Assembly: GCF_010728725.1 (NCBI RefSeq)
Contig: NZ_AP022606.1
Coordinates: 806,001-870,000 of the forward strand
Reading direction: 5' to 3'
Length of the DNA stretch: 64,000 nucleotides
From: Mycobacterium branderi
Lineage (GTDB): Bacteria > Actinomycetota > Actinomycetes > Mycobacteriales > Mycobacteriaceae
Shown piece by piece: positions 8,445-17,265 of the stretch. The notes beneath the pieces were generated by a model, which saw only the letters and a program-made list of their open reading frames with translations, did not search any database and was not told the DNA's origin. Every line of letters begins with the position of its first letter. Within the stretch, counting starts at the first letter, position 1. A program made the translations under genes and the position numbers.

Positions 8445-10003
8445 ATCCGCAGTACAACGTGGCTGTCATCGGTGCCGGACCGGGCGGCATCGGAGCCGGC
8501 GTCCGGCTCCTCGAGGCCGGCGTCGACGACTTCGTCGTCCTGGAACGCGCAGCCGCACCCGGCGGAAGCTGGCGCGACAACGACTATCCCGGCATCGGGG
8601 TCGACGTCCCCAGCTTCACCTACCAGTATTCGTTCGCCAAGAACACGACGTGGTCACGAATGTTTCCGGCCGGCGCGGAGGTCTGGGCCTACCACGATGC
8701 GGTCGCCCGCGAACGCGGCGTGTATCCGCACATCCGGTTCGGGGTGAATGTCGTCAAAGAGGAGTGGGACGACGCAGCCATGGTCTGGCGGCTGCACACC
8801 GCCGCCGGCGACGTGATCACAGCTCGATTCGTGATCAGCGCCGTCGGCGCCTTCATCAACCCCAAAGACGATCCCGGCATACCCGGCTACGACAGCTTCG
8901 CCGGAAAGATCCTGCGGCCCACCGAGTGGGATCACACCTATGACTTGAGCGGCAAGCGCGTCGGCGTGATCGGCACAGGGGCCAGTTCGGTACAGATAAC
9001 CCCGGCCATCGCACCACTCGTCGAGACCTTGACGGTGTTCCAGCGAACGCCCGTATGGTGCTGGCCGAAGCCGGATTTCACCATCGGCCCCTGGCTACGA
9101 GCGATTCTCGGGCGCCGGGCAACTCAGACGGCGCTGTCCGGAGTGGCGCTGCTGCTGGTGGAGACCCTGACCCGGCTGCTGGTTTACACACCGCCGGTGA
9201 TTGCGAACCCGGCGGCGGCACTGATGGATTCGGGGGCACGCGCTGTCTACCGCGGTTATCTGCGGGCGGTCGTGCGTGATCGGCGCACCCGGCGTGCCCT
9301 GACGCCACGGTACGGCCTGCTCGGCAAGCGTCCCACGCTGTCGAACGCGTTTCTGCAAACGTTCAACCGCCACAACGTCGAATTGGTGGATTCGCCGATC
9401 AGTGAGATCACCCCGTCCGGGGTGCGGACCGCCGACGGCCGCGTACGCCAACTGGACGCTTTGGTCGTCGCGGTCGGCTATGAACTGTTCTCCGACCCCG
9501 AGACGTACAAGCCGGAAATGGTCGTGGGTGTCAACGGCTTCGATCTGGGCGACTTCTTCACGCAGAACCGTCTGCAGGCCTACGAGAGTGTTGCCGTGCA
9601 CGGCTTGCCGAACCGGTGGATGCTGGTGGGTCCTTACTCCTGGACCGGCACCGGCTGGCATTTCATGGTGGAGTCGTCCGCCCAGCACGCTATCCGGGCG
9701 ATTGTCGAGGCCAACCGCCGCGGCGCGGCATACGTCGAAGTCACCGCCGAAGCGCAGCGGGCCTACCACGAGAAGATCCAGCGTCAGGGCCGAAACATCC
9801 AGCACTACTTCCAGGTTCGCAACAAGGGTCTGCGCACCTACTACGTCAACTCCCACGGCGACATGCCCTATATCCGGCCGACCACCGCGTTGCAGTCGCG
9901 GCGCGCGGCGGCCAGCTACCCGTTCGACGACTATCTGTGGCGAGAGCCGGTCGCACGTACCGAAGACTCGAAGGCCGAACTGGTTTCCGGAGAGATTCCA
10001 TGA
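8441..10003 (+). CDS. FAD-dependent monooxygenase, BVMO-like (520 aa)
   Basis: Start ATG 8441 overlaps the previous stop as ATGA; the open frame extends further upstream but is not needed. FAD motif GAGPGG at residues 11-16, GGSWxxxxYPGxxxD at 41-55, NADPH motif GTGASS near 178-183. The BVMO fingerprint region reads Phe153, Gly155, Trp163, but the His position is Arg159. Overall layout and length match the neighbouring monooxygenases, so the three in this operon are diverged paralogues. Each stop overlaps the next start, implying coordinated production of monooxygenase, SRPBCC protein and SDR. Confidence 0.88.
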   Translation: MNPQYNVAVIGAGPGGIGAGVRLLEAGVDDFVVLERAAAPGGSWRDNDYPGIGVDVPSFTYQYSFAKNTTWSRMFPAGAEVWAYHDAVARERGVYPHIRFGVNVVKEEWDDAAMVWRLHTAAGDVITARFVISAVGAFINPKDDPGIPGYDSFAGKILRPTEWDHTYDLSGKRVGVIGTGASSVQITPAIAPLVETLTVFQRTPVWCWPKPDFTIGPWLRAILGRRATQTALSGVALLLVETLTRLLVYTPPVIANPAAALMDSGARAVYRGYLRAVVRDRRTRRALTPRYGLLGKRPTLSNAFLQTFNRHNVELVDSPISEITPSGVRTADGRVRQLDALVVAVGYELFSDPETYKPEMVVGVNGFDLGDFFTQNRLQAYESVAVHGLPNRWMLVGPYSWTGTGWHFMVESSAQHAIRAIVEANRRGAAYVEVTAEAQRAYHEKIQRQGRNIQHYFQVRNKGLRTYYVNSHGDMPYIRPTTALQSRRAAASYPFDDYLWREPVARTEDSKAELVSGEIP

Positions 10004-10866
10004 TCGGGGGATATCCCAGGATTCGGCTGGACGGCGCTGTCGTCGTCGTCACCGGCGCCGCCCGAGGCATCGGCCTGGCCACGGCAAAACGCTTCGCGCA
10101 GCGCGGCGCCCGGGTGGCCATCGGCGACCTCGACAGCGAGGCGGCCGCGGCGGCGGCAGACCTCGTGGGACTCGGCATCCGCGCCTATCCCGTCAACGTG
10201 GCCCAACTCGACAGTTACAAGATGTTTCTCGACCAGATCGAAGACGACCTCGGCGGGATCGACATCCTGGTCAACAACGCCGGCATCATGCCGATCGGAC
10301 CATTCCTCGCCGAATCCGCCGAGGTCACCCGAGCGGTGTTCGATGTCAACGTGGCCGCGCACATGCACGCCGCACGTCTCGTGGCGCCGCGAATGATCGC
10401 CCGGGGTCGCGGGCACATCGTCAACGTGACCTCGGCGGCGGGAAAGCTGCACTCGGCCGGGCTGGCCAGTTACACGGCGTCCAAACACGCCGCGACCGCG
10501 TTCAGCCGCAGTCTGCGCGTGGAGCTGCGCCCACACGGCGTCTCGGTCACGGCGGTCCTCCCGTCGGCAATCAAAACTCAACTGGTCGACGGCATTCCGC
10601 TGGGGGTATTGAGCGTGGGCGTGCTCTCGCCGAATGTCGTTGCGAGGCGGATCGTTTCGACGGTACGAACCAGGCCACCGCTGGCAAGCGCACCGATAGG
10701 TCTCACGCCGTTGTTTACCGCAGCGAACCTCATCCCGGAGCGCGTGTGGCTGTTGGGCCGACGGGTGGTCAACGCCGATCGAACGATGGGGCCGATCGAC
10801 CGGACGGCGCGAGCCGAGTACGACGCCCGCATTGCGGCCAATATCGCGCCGGAGGTGACGACGTGA
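10000..10866 (+). CDS. short-chain dehydrogenase/reductase (SDR)
   Basis: A 288-aa classical SDR with TGAARGIG at residues 18-25, NNAG at 92-95, the catalytic Ser region VTSAAGK and YTASK (Tyr158, Lys162). The start ATG 10000 overlaps the preceding stop as ATGA, and the end overlaps the next gene as GTGA. Embedded between two monooxygenases, it likely makes or removes the carbonyl group on which they act. Cofactor preference is not certain from the motifs. Confidence 0.9.
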   Translation: MIGGYPRIRLDGAVVVVTGAARGIGLATAKRFAQRGARVAIGDLDSEAAAAAADLVGLGIRAYPVNVAQLDSYKMFLDQIEDDLGGIDILVNNAGIMPIGPFLAESAEVTRAVFDVNVAAHMHAARLVAPRMIARGRGHIVNVTSAAGKLHSAGLASYTASKHAATAFSRSLRVELRPHGVSVTAVLPSAIKTQLVDGIPLGVLSVGVLSPNVVARRIVSTVRTRPPLASAPIGLTPLFTAANLIPERVWLLGRRVVNADRTMGPIDRTARAEYDARIAANIAPEVTT

Positions 10867-12404
10867 CAACCAGTGAATTGAGATCAGCCAAGACAGACTC
10901 GGCCCCGGGCCGTCGCCGGCCGGACATGCTGGTGGCGATTATCGGGGCCGGCATCGGCGGCCTCGGCGTAGCGATTCATCTGCAACGGGCCGGCTACAGC
11001 GATTTCACCATCTTCGAGCGCGCCGACGACATCGGCGGTACGTGGCATTCCAACCGGTACCCCGATGTCGCGGTGGACATCCCGGGCATCGTCTACCAGT
11101 TCTCGTTCGAGAAATCGCCGTTCTGGTCGCGCACGTTTCCCAAGGGAGCCGAGGTCCGCGCCTACGTCAACCACCTCGCCGACAAGTACGGGCTGCGGAG
11201 CCATCTGCGATTGCGAACCGAGGTGATGCGCCGCGACTGGGACGAGGACAATCACTTCTGGACCCTGAGTTTGAACGACGGATCCAACGTCACAGCACGT
11301 TTCGTGATCACCGCCACCGGAGCCTTCGTCGAACCACGCGTTCCCGATATCGCGGGGCTGGAAGATTTCACTGGCAAAGTAATCCAGACCCAGGCCTGGG
11401 ACGACGATTTCGATCCGGCCGGCAAACGGGTCGCGGTCATCGGAACGGGCGCCACCGCCATTCAGGTAGTGCCAGAACTAGCGAAAACCGCTGCGAGGCT
11501 CGACGTCTACCAGCGCAGAGCGATCTGGGTGTTCGCCAAGCCGGATTTCCCGATCCCGACAATCGTCCAGGCCGCATTCAAAGCCATGCCGTTTCTGCAG
11601 ACGCTGGTGCGCGGAATCGCCGCCGCTTTCGTCGAGGTCGGCCTGGTCGCGATAACCGTCTACGGCAAGCAGATCGCGCCATTGGCCCGAATCCCGGCGC
11701 TGGCATGCCGAGCATATCTGTTCACCCAGGTCCGCGACCGCGAGCTGCGGCAAAAGCTCACTCCCCGTTACGGATTCGGGTGCAAGCGGCCCAGCGTGTC
11801 GAACGTGTACTACAAGACCTTCACCAAGGACCATGTCACGCTGGTCACCGAGCCGATCGAACGGATCACCACAACCGGCATCCGCACCCGCGACGGGGTC
11901 GAACGTGACATCGACGTGCTGGTGCTGGCAACCGGCTTTGAAATGTCGAACAGTCCGCTGGTGTACCGGATGCGACCGGTCAAGGGCCGCAACGGGTTCG
12001 ACCTCGCGTCGTTCTACGACACGCAGCGTGCCGCCGCGTACGAAGGGGTGTCGATGCCCGGCTTGCCCAACACGTTCATGGTGTTCGGTCCGTACGCGTG
12101 GTCCGGTAGTTCTTGGCACGTCATGGTCGAGAACGCGGCACGGCACGCCCTGCGGGTGATCGACGAGGCTCTTCGGCGTGGCGCGACTGCGGTCGAGATC
12201 TCTGCCGAAGCCAACGATCGGTTCCACCGGTTCGTCGACCGCCGCAGCTCGGCGACCCTGATGCACGGCCGCGCCTGCATCGATTCCAACAGCTACTACA
12301 TCGACAAGAACGGCGACTTCTCGTTCCTGCGGCCGACCACTGCCTACCAGTCGACGCGTGCGTCAAAGACATTCGACCTCGACGACTACGTCTACGAGTC
12401 CTGA
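10863..12404 (+). CDS. FAD-dependent monooxygenase, BVMO-like (513 aa)
   Basis: Start GTG 10863 overlaps the SDR stop as GTGA. FAD motif GAGIGG at residues 28-33, GGTWHSNRYPDxxxD at 58-72 (the usual YPG is YPD) and GTGATA near 194. The BVMO fingerprint has Phe169, Gly171 and Trp179, but Gln175 replaces the His. It is last in the rightward operon, and its end overlaps the convergent ABC1-kinase gene by 13 bp. Family firm. Whether it still performs Baeyer-Villiger chemistry is open because of the substituted residues. Confidence 0.88.
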   Translation: MTTSELRSAKTDSAPGRRRPDMLVAIIGAGIGGLGVAIHLQRAGYSDFTIFERADDIGGTWHSNRYPDVAVDIPGIVYQFSFEKSPFWSRTFPKGAEVRAYVNHLADKYGLRSHLRLRTEVMRRDWDEDNHFWTLSLNDGSNVTARFVITATGAFVEPRVPDIAGLEDFTGKVIQTQAWDDDFDPAGKRVAVIGTGATAIQVVPELAKTAARLDVYQRRAIWVFAKPDFPIPTIVQAAFKAMPFLQTLVRGIAAAFVEVGLVAITVYGKQIAPLARIPALACRAYLFTQVRDRELRQKLTPRYGFGCKRPSVSNVYYKTFTKDHVTLVTEPIERITTTGIRTRDGVERDIDVLVLATGFEMSNSPLVYRMRPVKGRNGFDLASFYDTQRAAAYEGVSMPGLPNTFMVFGPYAWSGSSWHVMVENAARHALRVIDEALRRGATAVEISAEANDRFHRFVDRRSSATLMHGRACIDSNSYYIDKNGDFSFLRPTTAYQSTRASKTFDLDDYVYES

Positions 12405-13819
12405 CCGATGCGATTTTCCGCCGTTCGCTGCCGCCACTGCGCTTCGGCCCGGCCGAGCTCGGTGACAGGCTCCGCGCCGTAGATCCACTCCGCTGCGATG
12501 CGGAACCAGTTTGCGCCGGCGCCGATTTGGCTCAGTGTCCCGAACAGCAGGAAATCCAGTCGCCGGGAAAACAGATGCTCCGGCGGCAGCCGCTCGTTGC
12601 GCATCGTCTGGAACGATTCGGTGGCCGGATTGACGACGCCCAGCAGGGCCGCACTGACGTCGATGGGCCGCACCACCACGTACTCGTCGACGAAATTCCA
12701 TCCCGCGGCATCCAGCGTGTACTCCAGACAATCCTGCGCCGACACCGTCGAGCCCGGCCGCAGCACGCCGTACTCCTCCATGCTCGCCCGCAGACCCTCG
12801 CCGTCGCCAGCAATGCACAGCTGCGCCGCACGCCGTTCGAACTCGACGGCAGTCGGATCCATGTGCTTGTAGAGACCGAAGTCGAGGAAGGCGACCCGCC
12901 CGTCGGGCAGATACAGAAAATTGCCCGGGTGCGCGTCGCCGTTGAACTCGCAGTCGTGAAACAACGACCCGAGGTAGAACCGGTAGATGATCTCCCCGAT
13001 GCGGTCCCGCTCGGCCGCGGGCAGCTGCGCGACGTCGGCAGCCGGCATTCCCGCCACGTACTCGGTGGTCAGCACCGACTCCGAACTCAACTCCTCGATC
13101 GGGCGAGGCACATGGATGAACGGATGGTCGGCGTACCGGGCGGCGACTCGAGCCTGGTTGGCCAACTCCTGGCGGTAGTCGACTTCCCGCGACAACTCGT
13201 GGGTGATCTCGTCGAGAAACTCACGGGCCGCCACGGCAGGTATGGCCGCCTTCCACATGCGCAGGAACAAAGCCAGGTTTTTCAGGTCGGCCCGCACCGC
13301 GGTGCGAACACCGGGGTATTGCACTTTCACCGCCACGTCGCGGCCGTCGTGCGTCACCGCGCGGTAGACCTGTCCGATGGACGCGGCCGCGAACGCGTCG
13401 GTGTCGAACGACGAGAACAACCGCTCGACCGGCGCGCCGAGCTCGGCTTGGATCACCGGGCGCATGATCTCGAACGGCATGGCGTTGATCGAGCCCTGCA
13501 GTTTGGAAAGCTGTTGGCGGAAGTAGTCCCGCGACCGTGCGTCGACGATTCCGAGGTCGATCACCGACAGCAACTGCCCGATTTTCATTGCCGCGCCGCG
13601 CATATTGCCGAGCACGGCGACGAAGTCGCGCGCGATGCGCTCGTTGGCCCGATCCAGCATCGCCTCACGCCGGCTTTCGGTGACAACGATCGATCCGGCT
13701 TTGATCGTCACCCGCCGCAACGTCTGCTTGGCAACGAGTCCCCCCAGCCGCGCGCCCCGGCCCAACCGCGACGTCGCCAGCGCGTCGGCATCCTTCGACG
13801 GTGCCGGGCCGTTCGACAT
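12392..13819 (-). CDS. ABC1/UbiB (AarF) atypical kinase-like protein
   Basis: A 475-aa protein with the hallmarks of the ABC1/UbiB family: KxGQ-type MKIGQLLS near residue 78, the Ala-rich loop AAASIGQVYRA replacing a Gly-rich loop, VAVKVQYPG with the ATP-binding Lys, the catalytic-loop-like NGDAHPGNFLYL and the metal-binding DFG in FLDFGLYKHM. The family acts as unusual ATPases or kinases linked to isoprenoid-lipid (quinone) homeostasis. It is a lone leftward gene, divergent from the TetR pair and tail-overlapping the BVMO operon. A link to quinone or lipid extraction is family knowledge; its partner here is unknown. Confidence 0.88.
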   Translation of the reverse strand: MSNGPAPSKDADALATSRLGRGARLGGLVAKQTLRRVTIKAGSIVVTESRREAMLDRANERIARDFVAVLGNMRGAAMKIGQLLSVIDLGIVDARSRDYFRQQLSKLQGSINAMPFEIMRPVIQAELGAPVERLFSSFDTDAFAAASIGQVYRAVTHDGRDVAVKVQYPGVRTAVRADLKNLALFLRMWKAAIPAVAAREFLDEITHELSREVDYRQELANQARVAARYADHPFIHVPRPIEELSSESVLTTEYVAGMPAADVAQLPAAERDRIGEIIYRFYLGSLFHDCEFNGDAHPGNFLYLPDGRVAFLDFGLYKHMDPTAVEFERRAAQLCIAGDGEGLRASMEEYGVLRPGSTVSAQDCLEYTLDAAGWNFVDEYVVVRPIDVSAALLGVVNPATESFQTMRNERLPPEHLFSRRLDFLLFGTLSQIGAGANWFRIAAEWIYGAEPVTELGRAEAQWRQRTAENRIGQDS

Positions 13820-13917
13820 GGAATCACCTTAACCAGGTGCTAAATTGGTTCTGACACCGCAGTCGGGGAAATCAAAACGCATCAGCGGGAGGCGCGCAAT
13901 GCCATCGGGTCGGCGCT

Positions 13918-14589
13918 GTGGTCGCTGAGGCCGCAAACCCGCCCCGCCGCAAGCGGGGCCGGCCGCCGATCGAGAATCTCGAGGAGCAACGCCGCGCGCA
14001 GATCATTGCCTCGGCGGTCGCGGTGTTCGCCGAGCGCGGCTTTGAGGCGACGACGATGTCCGACATCGCCCGCCATGCGGGTGTCGGGCAGGGCACCATC
14101 TACCGCTACGTCGCCAGCAAACGGGAACTGCTGGATCTGGTGTTCGACTACTCGGTCGAGGAAGTGATCCGGGTGGTCCGGCCCATGCTGTTCATCGACG
14201 AACCGCTCAGCGGGCCAGCCGATTTGCTCGACCGGCTCGACGCCGCGCTGTCGGCCATCACCGAGACCTTCGACCGCCAGCCGGAGTTGCTGTCGCTGGT
14301 GGTCGTCGAGGTCGGAGCGATGGACGAAGAGCTCAAGCTGCGCATGCTCGGGGTGGAAGCCACCGTGGTGCGGATGACGGCCAGCCTGTTCGAGGAGGCA
14401 CAGGATGCCGGGTTCATCCGGCCTGGACTGGACCCCGAGGTGCTGGGCCTGCTGGCCACCAAACTGCTGCTGCCCGCGGGCCTGCGCGAGGTGATGGGTG
14501 AGCGAGACCCCACCACTCGCGACCGCTACCGCGCGGCGTTGGCGGATTTCGCGCGCCATGCCCTGTTCACCGAGGAGACCGATCGGTGA
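13918..14589 (+). CDS. TetR-family regulator, first of an overlapping pair
   Basis: A 223-aa TetR protein with a basic N-terminal arm (RRKRGRPP) and a helix-turn-helix across about residues 25-70, including TMSDIARHAGVGQGTIYRYV. The only good start is GTG 13918, with a weak ribosome site. It overlaps the second TetR gene as GTGA. The pair lies upstream of the esterase/Mce operon and divergent from the ABC1 gene. The arrangement recalls Mce3R of M. tuberculosis, which fuses two TetR units in one chain, but I see no specific sequence match to Mce3R. Confidence 0.85.
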   Translation: MVAEAANPPRRKRGRPPIENLEEQRRAQIIASAVAVFAERGFEATTMSDIARHAGVGQGTIYRYVASKRELLDLVFDYSVEEVIRVVRPMLFIDEPLSGPADLLDRLDAALSAITETFDRQPELLSLVVVEVGAMDEELKLRMLGVEATVVRMTASLFEEAQDAGFIRPGLDPEVLGLLATKLLLPAGLREVMGERDPTTRDRYRAALADFARHALFTEETDR

Positions 14590-15194
14590 CGAGCGCGCAG
14601 CCAGACCGTCGGGTCCAGTTGACCCGCGCCGCATTCGAAGTCTTCACCGACCGCGGCTACCGCAACACCTCGGTCGCCGACATTGTCGCCGCGGCCGGGC
14701 TGGGGCACGGCTCGTTCTACAACTACTTCGCCAATCGACGTGAAATCCTCGATGCCGTAATCGATCTGGGGCTAGAAGAGCGCGCGCCGGAACTATCTCC
14801 TCCGGAGGAGCTCGCCGAAAACATCGACGAGTTCCTCGACGCGGTGACCGCACCGTGGCGGGCGTTGCATTCGCTGTCGGATGCCGACAACAAGGTGGTC
14901 TCGCTGATCGTCTTCGACGCCGGCGCCATCGACGAGCAGCTCACCCAACGGGTCGTGGAAATCTTTCGGTCGTTCGCCCATTCGGTGCAGCGGCAGATCG
15001 ACCACGGCATTGCCAAGAGATATCTACGTCGCGGGCTGGACAGTGAAGTGCTGGGCGAGATGCTGGTCTGCATGAGCCTGGCCATGCTGCTGCCCGCGCA
15101 GGGTGGGGCTCCCCTTCCGGGCGGCCTCGATCATGTCATCGGCCAAGCGCGAGAACTACTGAGAGCCGGCCTCGGCCAACCAGAGAGCCCGTGA
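14586..15194 (+). CDS. TetR-family regulator, second of an overlapping pair
   Basis: A 202-aa TetR protein whose helix-turn-helix (roughly residues 10-55) includes VADIVAAAGLGHGSFYNYFANR. The start GTG 14586 is inside the previous stop (GTGA), so synthesis of the two regulators is coupled and a heterodimer is possible. It ends 113 bp before the esterase that leads the Mce operon, and an AGTGACACATCAGTC motif lies in that gap. It could regulate the Mce operon, but the 5492-6199 TetR competes as the owner of that motif. Confidence 0.85.
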   Translation: MTSAQPDRRVQLTRAAFEVFTDRGYRNTSVADIVAAAGLGHGSFYNYFANRREILDAVIDLGLEERAPELSPPEELAENIDEFLDAVTAPWRALHSLSDADNKVVSLIVFDAGAIDEQLTQRVVEIFRSFAHSVQRQIDHGIAKRYLRRGLDSEVLGEMLVCMSLAMLLPAQGGAPLPGGLDHVIGQARELLRAGLGQPESP

Positions 15195-15252
15195 CGAGCG
15201 GTTCCCACGCTAAGGGGTGACAGAGGCCACACCGTGTGGTTAACTCACCCCG

Positions 15253-15267
15253 AGTGACACATCAGTC
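15253..15267 (+). promoter_or_regulatory. shared operator motif, site C
   Basis: AGTGACACATCAGTC with palindromic core TGACACATCA. It differs by two bases from the operator in promoters A and B and lies 41 bp before ATG 15308 of the esterase/Mce operon. A GGTAAT -10-like sequence follows at 15269, at the spacing seen for the -10 in promoter B. A TTGACA -35 is absent, so this promoter is weaker or activator-dependent. Confidence 0.6.
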
Positions 15268-15307
15268 TGGTAATTAGCCGCCGGGTAGAGCTTCGGTTGG
15301 GGGTCCA

Positions 15308-16309
15308 ATGTCGCTTGTCGCCGGAACCGCGGTTGACCACACCGGCCGCAACCCGCCCGAGTTGGTCCGCTTCCCCGGACCGGGCCTGGTTTCGCGCATC
15401 CTGGCTGCGCTGCTGGTGACATTCGTCAGGCCGGTGATCTCGCTCTTCGCGCGCTTCCCCGACGCTCGTTGGCCCTTTGCGCTGGTCGACGGGGCGGCCG
15501 TCGTCTTGCCGCGTCCGCGCAAGGCACGGCGGCACAGGGTTGCGCTGCCCAGCTGCCGTGCCGAGCTCATCACGCCCCGGTCGGTTGCCGGCTCCGGCAC
15601 CGCGATCCTCTATCTGCACGGCGGTGGCTTCATCACCTGCGGGCTGCACACTCACCGGCGGCTGGCGGCCGACGTCGCCCACGCCGCGGGGTGCCCGGCG
15701 CTTGCCGTCTGCTACCGGCAGCTGCCGCGGCACGGTCTCGGTGAAGCGCTCGAGGACGCCGTCGACGGGTTCCGCGCGCTGATCGCGCGGGGCTATCCAG
15801 CGGAGAACATCAGCGTGGTCGGTGACTCGGCGGGCGGTTACCTTGCCGTCGCCACCGCGCTCGCCGTTGCGCGGGCGGGATTGGGCCGACCCCGCGCCTT
15901 GGCGCTGATGTCTCCCATGACGTGGGTCGACCCTGACTTTCCCGTCGACGACGACGCCGACGATCCGTTGCTGACCGGGTCGACTATCCGGGCGATCAGC
16001 CGCAAGCTCGCCGCGGTGCCGGGGGGTCCTGCTGCCGAGTTGCCGCCCGTGCGGCTGGCCTCGACGGACCTGAGACAACTGCCGCCGACATTGATTCAGG
16101 TCGGCACCCGCGAAGTGCTCTACGACGGCGCCGAAGAATTGGCCGACCGCATCGCGGCCGCCGGGGTGCCATGCCGACTGCAGGTCTGGGAGGGGCAGTT
16201 CCACGTATTCCAGGCCGCCGCACTGCTGATGGCGCCCGCGCGTGCGGCCGTGTCGGAAATCGGCGCGTTCCTGCGCAGTGTCGAGGCGACGCGGGGAGTG
16301 TGCCGTTGA
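15308..16309 (+). CDS. alpha/beta hydrolase, hormone-sensitive-lipase-type esterase
   Basis: A 333-aa HSL-family esterase. The oxyanion-hole motif HGGG lies in LYLHGGGF near residue 106, the nucleophile Ser is in GDSAGG near 176, and a C-terminal GQFHVFQ supplies the likely catalytic His. A hydrophobic N-terminal stretch (about residues 28-50) may anchor it to the membrane. The family hydrolyses short- to medium-chain carboxylic esters; mycobacterial Lip proteins such as LipR belong here. It leads the Mce operon, and its TGA overlaps the TTG start of yrbEA, so it is co-transcribed with the importer. Confidence 0.9.
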   Translation: MSLVAGTAVDHTGRNPPELVRFPGPGLVSRILAALLVTFVRPVISLFARFPDARWPFALVDGAAVVLPRPRKARRHRVALPSCRAELITPRSVAGSGTAILYLHGGGFITCGLHTHRRLAADVAHAAGCPALAVCYRQLPRHGLGEALEDAVDGFRALIARGYPAENISVVGDSAGGYLAVATALAVARAGLGRPRALALMSPMTWVDPDFPVDDDADDPLLTGSTIRAISRKLAAVPGGPAAELPPVRLASTDLRQLPPTLIQVGTREVLYDGAEELADRIAAAGVPCRLQVWEGQFHVFQAAALLMAPARAAVSEIGAFLRSVEATRGVCR

Positions 16310-17265
16310 TTCCAGCCACGCGCGCAGCGGCCGAGGCCCGACGAGAGGCCTCAGAGGCTGCGCGCGGGGCCACCGACCGGGCGGACGTCGACGCAACAGT
16401 CCCGGAAACGCCTGCGCCACTGACGGATTCGTCGATCGGCGGCCAGGTGCTGGTGATGCTGGCCCGGCCGCTGCGCTACGGCCTCAACCAGGCCGACTCG
16501 TCGTTGAAGACCCTGGGCCGCTTTCTGGAGTTGGCCGCCCAGTCGGGGATCTACCTGGCGGCGGATCTGATTCGGTTGCGCCATCCGTGGCGCGACACCG
16601 TCAACCAGGCGTGGTTCATCGTCAGCGTCACCGCGATACCGGCGTTGCTGGTGTCCATCCCGTTCGGGGTCATCGTGGCCGTGCAGGTGGGCAGCGTGAT
16701 CCAGCAGGTCGGCGCCACGTCGATCTCGGGCGCGGCCGGTGGCCTGGGCGTGATCCGTCAGGGGGCGCCGATTGTTGCCGCGCTGTTGCTGGGTGGGGCG
16801 GCGGGTTCGGCGGTGACCACCGATCTGGGCGCGCGCACCATCCGCGAAGAGGTGGATGCGTTGCGCGTCATGGGCATTGACCCGGTGCAGCGGCTGGTCA
16901 CACCCCGGCTGGCGGCGATTGTGTTCGTGGCGCCGTTGTTGTGCGTCTTCATCATCTTCATGGGGTTGGGCGCGGGTTATCTGATCAATGTGGGCTTCCA
17001 GTCGGGCACTCCCGGCAGCTATATCGCATCGTTCGCCTCGTTCGCGAGCGTCGCCGATGTCGTTGTGGCACTGGTCAAGACGTGGCTTTTCGGCGTGGTG
17101 GTGATCCTGATCGCGTGTCAGCGCGGCCTGGAGACCAAGGGCGGCGCCCGCGGCGTCGCCGACGCCGTCAACGCGGCGGTGGTGATCGGTGTGGTCGCGG
17201 TGTTCGTGCTCAATTTGGTCATCACCCAGTTGGTCACCATGTTCATGCCGACGAGGGTCGGCTGA
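16306..17265 (+). CDS. yrbEA: YrbEA, MlaE-type permease of an Mce system
   Basis: Integral membrane permease subunit (PF02405/MlaE family) of a mycobacterial Mce lipid importer, 319 aa if TTG 16306 is used. That start overlaps the esterase stop as TTGA and has GGGGAG about 7 nt upstream; GTG 16300 is an alternative. Several hydrophobic segments follow a charged N-terminus of about 50 residues. The EExDALxxxG coupling motif is visible as REEVDALRVMG. It forms the inner-membrane channel with YrbEB and needs an MceG-type ATPase, which is not in this window. The long N-terminus makes the exact start uncertain. Confidence 0.9.
   Translation: MIPATRAAAEARREASEAARGATDRADVDATVPETPAPLTDSSIGGQVLVMLARPLRYGLNQADSSLKTLGRFLELAAQSGIYLAADLIRLRHPWRDTVNQAWFIVSVTAIPALLVSIPFGVIVAVQVGSVIQQVGATSISGAAGGLGVIRQGAPIVAALLLGGAAGSAVTTDLGARTIREEVDALRVMGIDPVQRLVTPRLAAIVFVAPLLCVFIIFMGLGAGYLINVGFQSGTPGSYIASFASFASVADVVVALVKTWLFGVVVILIACQRGLETKGGARGVADAVNAAVVIGVVAVFVLNLVITQLVTMFMPTRVG

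Noticed and set aside
9402..12404. A 1000-codon plus-strand open frame
   Set aside because: Only the part from GTG 10863 is a gene (monooxygenase). The first half is another frame across the previous monooxygenase and SDR genes, whose motifs are intact in their own frames.
13852..13864. A fifth copy of the shared operator (TGACACCGCAGTC) before the TetR pair
   Set aside because: It breaks the palindromic core (CG for AT) and has no -10 or -35 at the right spacing, so it may be chance.
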